In this document: positions 59,328 through 64,000 of the stretch, one piece after another
Position numbering within the stretch: the stretch's first letter is position 1
How the letters are laid out: every line of letters starts with the position of its first letter
From: Anaerolineae bacterium
GTDB lineage: Bacteria; Chloroflexota; Anaerolineae; Aggregatilineales; Phototrophicaceae
Length of the DNA: 64,000 nt
NCBI GenBank assembly: GCA_022822305.1
Contig: JAJEBY010000010.1
Coordinates: 62,001 to 126,000 of the forward strand
Reading direction: 5' to 3'
Position numbers and translations under genes: made by a program
The notes under the pieces: model-generated
The model's input: only the letters and a program-made list of their open reading frames with translations
Databases searched by the model: none
Told to the model about the DNA's origin: nothing

Positions 59328-60428
59328 ATGAAAATGCAGGCAGCCATTCTAACGGCGGCGAAAACGCCATTCCGCATCGAAACTGTGGACCTCCAAAGCC
59401 CGAAAGCGGGAGAGGCGCTGGTCAAGATGGCGGCGGCCGGCGTCTGCCACAGCGACTGGCACAGCGTGGAGGGAAAGAATGCTTTTCCCGCGCCGATGAT
59501 CCTGGGTCATGAGGGCGCGGGCATCGTCGAGGCAGTCGGCGACGGCGTGACGCGGGTGCAGCCAGGCGATCACGTGACGCTCAGCTGGAAGGCCTGTTGC
59601 GGCGCATGCTTCTACTGCCAGAACGACATGTCGTCCATTTGCAACGCGCACGATACCGAAATCTTCGCGGGATTGCAAAGCGACGGCAGCACCCGCGTCT
59701 CCTGGCAGGGCGAACCGGTTTACGTGCTCGCCGGAATCGGTACCTTCGCCGAATATGTGGTGGGGCGGCAGGAAAGCTTCGTGCCCATCCGCGCGGACGT
59801 GCCGCTGGACGTGGCGGCGCTGGTCGGCTGCGCGGTATCCACCGGCGTAGGCGCCGCCATGTACACCGCCGAGGTGCGCGCCGGACAGAGCGTGGCGGTC
59901 TATGGCGCGGGCGGCGTCGGCTTGAACATCATCCAGGGCGCGGCGCTCTGTGGCGCAGATCCCATCATCGCCGTCGATGTCAACAGCACAAAAATGGAGC
60001 TGGCGCGGGAGTTCGGCGCCACGCATACGTTGTATTCGGATGAATCGACAATTGAGCGGATTCGGGCGCTTACCGCCGGTCGCGGCGCCGATCACGTCTT
60101 TGAGTCGGTGGGCATCCCGACCCTGCAGCAAGGCGCGCTCGAGGCCGCGCGGCCCGGCGGCATTTTGACCATCGTCGGCATCACACCCGACGAGAGTACG
60201 CTGTCCTGGAGCGGCAACCACATCATCGCCGCCGAAAAGAAGATCCGCGGCAGCTGTTATGGCTCGATCAACCCGGCGCGAGATTTCCACCGCTTCCTCG
60301 ATTTGTACAAAGCGGGCAAGCTGAAACTGGAAGAGCTGGTGACGCGGCGCTGGGCGCTGGAAGAGATCAACGAAGCCTACGCGGAAATGCTGACCGGCGA
60401 CGTGGCGCGCGGCGTAATTGTCTTTTGA
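59328..60428 (+). CDS. Zinc-dependent alcohol dehydrogenase, copy 2
   Basis: A 366-residue tandem paralogue of the gene before it, with the same zinc ligands (C-H-S-D, G-H-E-G-A, cysteines of C-C-G-A-C-F-Y-C, L-V-G-C-A-V-S) and NAD loop G-A-G-G-V-G-L. AAAGG precedes the ATG at 59328; a start at 59310 lies in a B repeat and is unlikely. The two genes are alike throughout but differ in the substrate-pocket region near residue 110, while their last 89 coding bases are identical. Confidence 0.9.
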   Translation: MKMQAAILTAAKTPFRIETVDLQSPKAGEALVKMAAAGVCHSDWHSVEGKNAFPAPMILGHEGAGIVEAVGDGVTRVQPGDHVTLSWKACCGACFYCQNDMSSICNAHDTEIFAGLQSDGSTRVSWQGEPVYVLAGIGTFAEYVVGRQESFVPIRADVPLDVAALVGCAVSTGVGAAMYTAEVRAGQSVAVYGAGGVGLNIIQGAALCGADPIIAVDVNSTKMELAREFGATHTLYSDESTIERIRALTAGRGADHVFESVGIPTLQQGALEAARPGGILTIVGITPDESTLSWSGNHIIAAEKKIRGSCYGSINPARDFHRFLDLYKAGKLKLEELVTRRWALEEINEAYAEMLTGDVARGVIVF

Positions 60429-60563
60429 CGGCGGGCAACTTCACCAAAGTTTTGCGCGGCGGCGGGCGACCCACTGACTCGTCCCTACACTTTCAAACAT
60501 AATGAAACGTCCGCCCGCGTGTTATACTGATGGTGACTGAGCGTGAGTGAAGGCAAAGTGGCA

Positions 60564-61136
60564 ATGGTTTCCCGTGAACGCGAATTCACCATAGACGATG
60601 TTTGGCGGCTCGAATGTCAGCCAATGAATGTGACAGAGAGATACTATCTGATTGACGGGGAGCTTTGTGTCAAGATGTCGCCGAATCAGTTGCATGGGAG
60701 CATTGCGAGCGAGATCGCGCGTCTGATGGGAAATCATGTGGTCGAGCGCGAATTAGGCCGGGTGACCATCGAGGTTGGCTATCATCCGCCGGGCGAGCGT
60801 CACACGGTGCTGCTGCCCGATGTCGCTTTCGAGAGCCGGGCGCGGGCAGCGCGGCGAGCCCTCCCGACCTACGCTCCCTACATGCCGGATCTGGCGGTGG
60901 AGGTGGTTTCCCCTTCGCAAACGCTGTCGCAAACGCGCCGCAAAGCCGCTGTTTACCTGCGCCATGGCGCGATCATAGTCTGGCTCATAGACCCGGAGCG
61001 CAGCCGAGCCGAGCGCTGGACTGCCGCGGACGACGGCACGGCGACGAGCGAGATCGTTACTATGGATGGCGAATTAGACGGCGGCGCCGTCCTGCCCGGT
61101 TTCACGCTCCCGCTAAAGCGCTTGTTTTCCTTGTGA
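60564..61136 (+). CDS. Uma2-family endonuclease
   Basis: A 190-residue protein of the Uma2/DUF820 family, a PD-(D/E)xK nuclease fold that is abundant in Cyanobacteria and Chloroflexota. Seen: R-Y-Y-L-I-D-G-E-L, the Asp in L-L-P-D-V-A-F, the Glu in L-A-V-E-V-V-S-P-S-Q-T, the late K in T-R-R-K-A-A-V-Y, and V-W-L-I-D-P-E-R. The biological role is unknown. AAGG lies before the ATG at 60564; a GTG at 60543 is an alternative. TATACT at 60523 may be the -10 box. Confidence 0.88.
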   Translation: MVSREREFTIDDVWRLECQPMNVTERYYLIDGELCVKMSPNQLHGSIASEIARLMGNHVVERELGRVTIEVGYHPPGERHTVLLPDVAFESRARAARRALPTYAPYMPDLAVEVVSPSQTLSQTRRKAAVYLRHGAIIVWLIDPERSRAERWTAADDGTATSEIVTMDGELDGGAVLPGFTLPLKRLFSL

Positions 61137-61169
61137 GGTCCGGCCACGCCCGTAGATTTTCATGCACAA

Positions 61170-61421
61170 ATGAACGCTGTAGGGGCGTTTCGCCGAAACG
61201 CCCGCGACTTGACATACTCTACAAGCATAGAAGTCATCAAATCAGAGCTTGATCACAAGGTATCGAAAGAAGACTACGCGCAAGACATGGGCGACATCAA
61301 AGTCATCTTAACGCGCATAGAAGGCAAGCTGGACAACTGGCGCTGGACGCTCATCATCGTCTTGGGCATCGCCACGCTCATCATCGGCTATCTCTTGTCG
61401 CGGCTGCCCTCGCTTCCCTGA
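61170..61421 (+). CDS. Short coiled-coil membrane protein, 5' end inside a B repeat
   Basis: An open frame of 83 residues: charged helix V-S-K-E-D-Y-A-Q-D-M-G-D-I-K-V-I-L-T-R-I-E-G-K-L-D-N-W-R-W, then one membrane helix. This pattern is common beside Uma2 genes. Residues 1-13 are coded by a B repeat (61178-61205), so the natural start may be a TTG at 61209 or the gene may be truncated by the repeat. Confidence 0.5.
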   Translation: MNAVGAFRRNARDLTYSTSIEVIKSELDHKVSKEDYAQDMGDIKVILTRIEGKLDNWRWTLIIVLGIATLIIGYLLSRLPSLP

Positions 61422-61821
61422 AACCCCCTTTGCCCAGGCTGCCCCATTCACGCGGCGGCGGCAGGCGACTCACCGAGTCCCCCCAACGAATTCCGACATA
61501 GACGACTGCAGCCGGGTTTGTCCGATTCCTGCTGATTCGCATGCCCCGTCGGTCTACCCCCTCAATCCCTCATATCAATGGGGAGAGGCTCGCCTCGCGG
61601 TAAATCAACCGGGTTCACTGATGATGGACGTGACAATTATCGGGCGCCTAAAGCGAAGTCGCTCTACCTTAGCTCCCCCTCTCCGTTGATACGGATGCTT
61701 CACCATAGAGATGGTGAAGGGGGTCGGGGGGAGGGGTAGAAATAAGCGCCCCTACGATTTCAGACATAGACGAATGCTGTAGGGGCGTTTCAGCGAAACG
61801 CCCGCAAATTGCTTGTCCGCC
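61422..61821. other. Repeat-rich intergenic region (A, B and C copies)
   Basis: No gene seen. From left: a B-like palindrome (61462-61484), a C element (61553-61584, inverted), an A element (61669-61741) with an extra stem TTCACCAT/ATGGTGAA in its loop, and a B element (61778-61805). The same loop insertion is found in the inverted A copy at 63315-63387. Confidence 0.65.
61669..61741 (+). repeat. Repeat family A copy with extra loop stem
   Basis: TTAGCTCCCCCTCTCCG on the left and GGGGGTCGGGGGGAGGGGTAGAA on the right flank an internal hairpin CTTCACCAT-n-ATGGTGAAG. Another copy with the same internal stem is inverted at 63315-63387. Confidence 0.7.
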
Positions 61822-63219
61822 TTATGACGTCGGCGTGGGTGCAACGAACCGATTATCCGTATGCGTGAAGGTGAATGTCAGTTCGTGTTGCAAGGGGCCT
61901 TCCGTATCTTCACAGGAATATACATAAAAGGTTCTTACATTCGGATTTTCCCCTTCTGTCCTTGTACTGCCTGAACAAGTTACGCCGGAGACAGTTCCAA
62001 GGAAGAGGTCTCTAACCACGCGAATGCCTGGCCGCAGCGGAGGCTCAGCGGTGGGTTGCGCTCCCGCGTAATTGCCTAAATTGCCTCGCACTGTAGTGTC
62101 CAACGAATCTGTGCATTTGCTTGTTCGTGTACAGTCGTCGTCTGGTTCGTCAGTCCCGTACGTCGCGGTCAATTTCCAGGTAATGCCGCTGATCCCGGCA
62201 AAGTTCCCGTACCTCCGAGTCAACGTCAGTTCCCAGTGTCGCGCCACCACATCGTCTTCGTCAATTGTGGGGTGAGTGAAGCACTGGACATTGCTTCTAT
62301 CTCTATCGTCGCCGTCGCGAGTACCGTCGTTGGCGACATCGTCCGGAAGATTGTTGAGATTTACGCGTTGTCTCGGCCGCTTCACAAGAGCATCACTTGA
62401 CGTACGATACCAGTGGTCGCAATACACAGCGAAATCTTCACTGCTTATTCTGAATCCGCCGAAAATCGATCCGTCACCTCCATCGGTTTTCAGTTCAGCG
62501 AGAGGGTTGTACATGTCAATGCTATTCCCTTCCAGCATTAGGGTATTCGTTACTCCAGTGAGTGTCTCCCACACCGTCCGAATCTCACTGACAACAGTAA
62601 CCTCAATCCCGAAGGGCGTCAGCGTCGCATCCGGCGTGATCGTGACCGCCAGAATCTCCGCCTCCAGCCGCCCGCTGTCCCAATCCTCGCGCCGCGGGCA
62701 GACCCGATCCTCGCGACAGGGATTCAGATAATAAACCGTATTCAGATCCCAGCCGCCGCTTTCCCAGTGATTGTAACGATTGCTCGCCCAGTATCCGGCT
62801 TCCCACAGCTGATGATCGGCGCCTTCCTGGCAGGGGCGGAAGAGATTGGTATTGCAGAAATTGTCATCGCGCACGGGATAGTTGCCGGTCGGGTTGCTGA
62901 CGCGCTGCTCCACCGGCACATTGCCGTCGGCGCGCCGCCGCACCAGATCCGCGCGGATCCAGGATTGCGCGCCGGAAGGCGTCCTGGCGTAATACCAGGT
63001 CCAGGGCGGGTCGGAATCGGCATCAACATCCAACACCAGCAGTACATGCCCGGCATTGGCGTAATGCTGCACGACAAAAGTCGGGCCGGGACCCCAGCGC
63101 ATGCGCGCGGACTGCGCCAGCACCTCTACGTGAAAGGGGACATCCTGCGCGAATGTCATGGTCAAGATGACGAACAGAATGGCGACTATTACCAGGATGA
63201 GGGGTAGACGTTTCGACAC
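61822..63219 (-). CDS. Secreted SH3-domain protein with WEAGYWA element
   Basis: A 465-residue exported protein. Signal peptide (about 1-24), then an SH3-like domain (about 28-95; R-M-R-W-G-P-G-P-T-F). A segment with N-F-C-N, P-C-Q and W-E-A-G-Y-W-A resembles one cysteine module of the tandem pair at 15.4-17.7 kb. The remaining 280 residues are beta-rich with several cysteines and no recognised domain. The GTG at 63219 has a perfect AAGGAGG upstream, so a longer frame from 63258 is rejected. Confidence 0.78.
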   Translation of the reverse strand: MSKRLPLILVIVAILFVILTMTFAQDVPFHVEVLAQSARMRWGPGPTFVVQHYANAGHVLLVLDVDADSDPPWTWYYARTPSGAQSWIRADLVRRRADGNVPVEQRVSNPTGNYPVRDDNFCNTNLFRPCQEGADHQLWEAGYWASNRYNHWESGGWDLNTVYYLNPCREDRVCPRREDWDSGRLEAEILAVTITPDATLTPFGIEVTVVSEIRTVWETLTGVTNTLMLEGNSIDMYNPLAELKTDGGDGSIFGGFRISSEDFAVYCDHWYRTSSDALVKRPRQRVNLNNLPDDVANDGTRDGDDRDRSNVQCFTHPTIDEDDVVARHWELTLTRRYGNFAGISGITWKLTATYGTDEPDDDCTRTSKCTDSLDTTVRGNLGNYAGAQPTAEPPLRPGIRVVRDLFLGTVSGVTCSGSTRTEGENPNVRTFYVYSCEDTEGPLQHELTFTFTHTDNRFVAPTPTS

Positions 63220-63820
63220 AATGCCCTCCTTTCGGATCGGTGAATACGATGTTAGCACATGCCGCTAATTCGCGCAAAACGCGCTTGTTCGCTACTAGAC
63301 GCTTGACGCGCTTTTTCTACCCCATCCCCCGGGCCCCTTCACCAGCGCTATGGTGAAGCATTCGAAGCATCGCAGAGGGGGAGCTAAGGCAGCTCAAGCT
63401 CGCTTGTATTGGCCGATTATGAACGCCATTAATCATCAGAAATCCCAAGATGCTTCAATGCGAAACAAGCTTCCCCCCATTGATATGGGAGGATTGAGGG
63501 GGGTAGACCAAAGTCGAGCGCCAGTTTGCGCATTATCTGACAAGCCTTGTAGGGGTTGTCCGCTACTGCGAAACGTACGCAACACTACCTGGAAAACAAC
63601 GATTTTGCGACGATTCACAGTGTTATTCCTTGCAAAACGCATCAGAATTCTGTGGAATCCGCCACGCGTTAGCTCCCCCTCCCTGACTTGTCGGGGAGGG
63701 GGCCGGGGGGTGGGGTAAAAGAAATCGCGTCAGGCGTCTAGTACCGGACAAGCCTTGTAGGGGCGACCTATCCGGTCGCCCGCAGTATCCGATACTCAAT
63801 GGCAATGCGACTTCATCCGC
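63220..63820. other. Repeat-rich intergenic region with composite A+B element
   Basis: No convincing gene. Contents: an inverted A copy (63315-63387), a C element (63472-63508), a decayed B half after ACAAGCCTTGTAGGGG (63541-63562), and an A+B composite (63669-63784). Confidence 0.65.
63669..63784 (+). repeat. Best-preserved composite A+B element
   Basis: The A half is TTAGCTCCCCCTCCC-loop-GGGGAGGGGGCC then a G-rich tail and TGGGGTAAAA (63669-63720). A linker holds CGCGTCAGGCGTC and CCGGACAAGCCT. The B half is TTGTAGGGGCGACC-loop-GGTCGCCCGCAG (63755-63784). This order, also seen at 3308-3412, defines a unit of about 115 bases. Confidence 0.75.
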
Positions 63821-64000
63821 CTACATCCGATTCCCATACGCCTGACCCACCGCGCTCGCCTGCGAACTGACCACGCGGATCAACTCCGCCTCGCTTTCGC
63901 CGACGAAGGCGCGCAGCTCCGCCATATCGGCCACGCCGACATCGGCCATCGTGCGCGCGGCGTAGTGCTTGAAAGTATTGATGTAGAAGACCATCGAGTT
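63821..64000 (-). CDS. Unidentified protein, C-terminal 59 residues (cut by window edge)
   Basis: The minus strand is open from the window edge to a TAG at 63821-63823. The peptide is mostly helical: T-F-K-H-Y-A-A-R-T-M-A-D-V-G-V-A-D-M-A-E-L-R-A-F-V, ending Q-A-Y-G-N-R-M. Codon use is like that of its neighbours, so it is probably the end of a real gene, but I do not recognise a family. Confidence 0.5.
   Translation of the reverse strand, partial: NSMVFYINTFKHYAARTMADVGVADMAELRAFVGESEAELIRVVSSQASAVGQAYGNRM

Noticed and set aside
63350..63718. A 122-codon plus-strand open frame
   Set aside because: It runs through A, C and B repeats, has no ribosome binding site and gives a product made of translated repeat sequence.

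Overview
This window most likely comes from a Chloroflexota bacterium, probably Anaerolineae-like. That is an inference from gene content; there is no rRNA or marker tree behind it. The clues are GC-rich coding DNA, several secreted bacterial-SH3 proteins with Thr/Pro or Cys-rich linkers, a Uma2-family nuclease, a form II CoxL-like molybdoenzyme without partner subunits, RecD2, a MalEFG/GH32/LacI sugar locus, and intergenic regions full of small palindromic repeats. No rRNA operon, IS transposase, integrase, prophage or CRISPR array is visible. One tRNA gene, tRNA-Leu(UAA), has a clear promoter.

Layout. 0-8 kb: start of murJ (cut by the window edge), recD2, a small HTH protein, then a minus-strand run plsY-map-VOC and an amidohydrolase. 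8-18.5 kb: GNAT, a large acidic coiled-coil membrane protein, an orphan DUF433 antitoxin-like gene, a sugar-nucleotide epimerase, rhodanese, the CoxL-like protein, a tandem pair of secreted SH3/Cys-rich/HEACH proteins, and a Phd-PIN toxin-antitoxin pair. 18.5-29.7 kb: a polytopic membrane protein, an SDR, a class III aminotransferase, a secreted glycosidase-like protein with two small membrane proteins, tRNA-Leu, an ABC exporter, an Excalibur-SNase lipoprotein and peptide deformylase. 29.7-35.9 kb: a fructoside/sucrose-type operon (GH32, binding protein, two permeases) with a divergent LacI regulator and a perfect 22-bp palindromic operator between them.

36.0-41.3 kb is the most unusual part. 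A Fur-family regulator without the usual sensory histidines is followed by a DegT-fold protein lacking the catalytic lysine, a short COG0523-like protein with a broken P-loop but an intact GCxCC metal motif, a full COG0523/CobW GTPase with a large insertion, and a WD40 protein. Tandem dyad motifs precede the regulator. The block is flanked on each side by a lacI 3' end followed by an sbcD 3' end, one member of each pair being a decayed fragment, which suggests insertion or duplication.

41.4-55.2 kb: SbcD without SbcC, a GT2 synthase, a MOSC protein, an SH3-trypsin protease, class I aldolase, an orphan substrate-binding protein, Maf, BI-1/YccA, an MFS transporter and an M20 amidohydrolase. 55.2-64 kb: a YedY-like oxidoreductase whose 3' end is repeated twice downstream, a Thr/Pro-linked SH3 protein, two tandem alcohol dehydrogenases with an 89-bp identical 3' stretch, Uma2, another secreted SH3 protein, and dense repeats.

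Three intergenic repeat families recur: A (AGCTCCCC...GGGG), B (TGTAGGGGCG...CGCCC hairpins, about 18 copies) and C (CCCCC...GGGGGG). A and B sometimes join into one composite element of about 115 bp.
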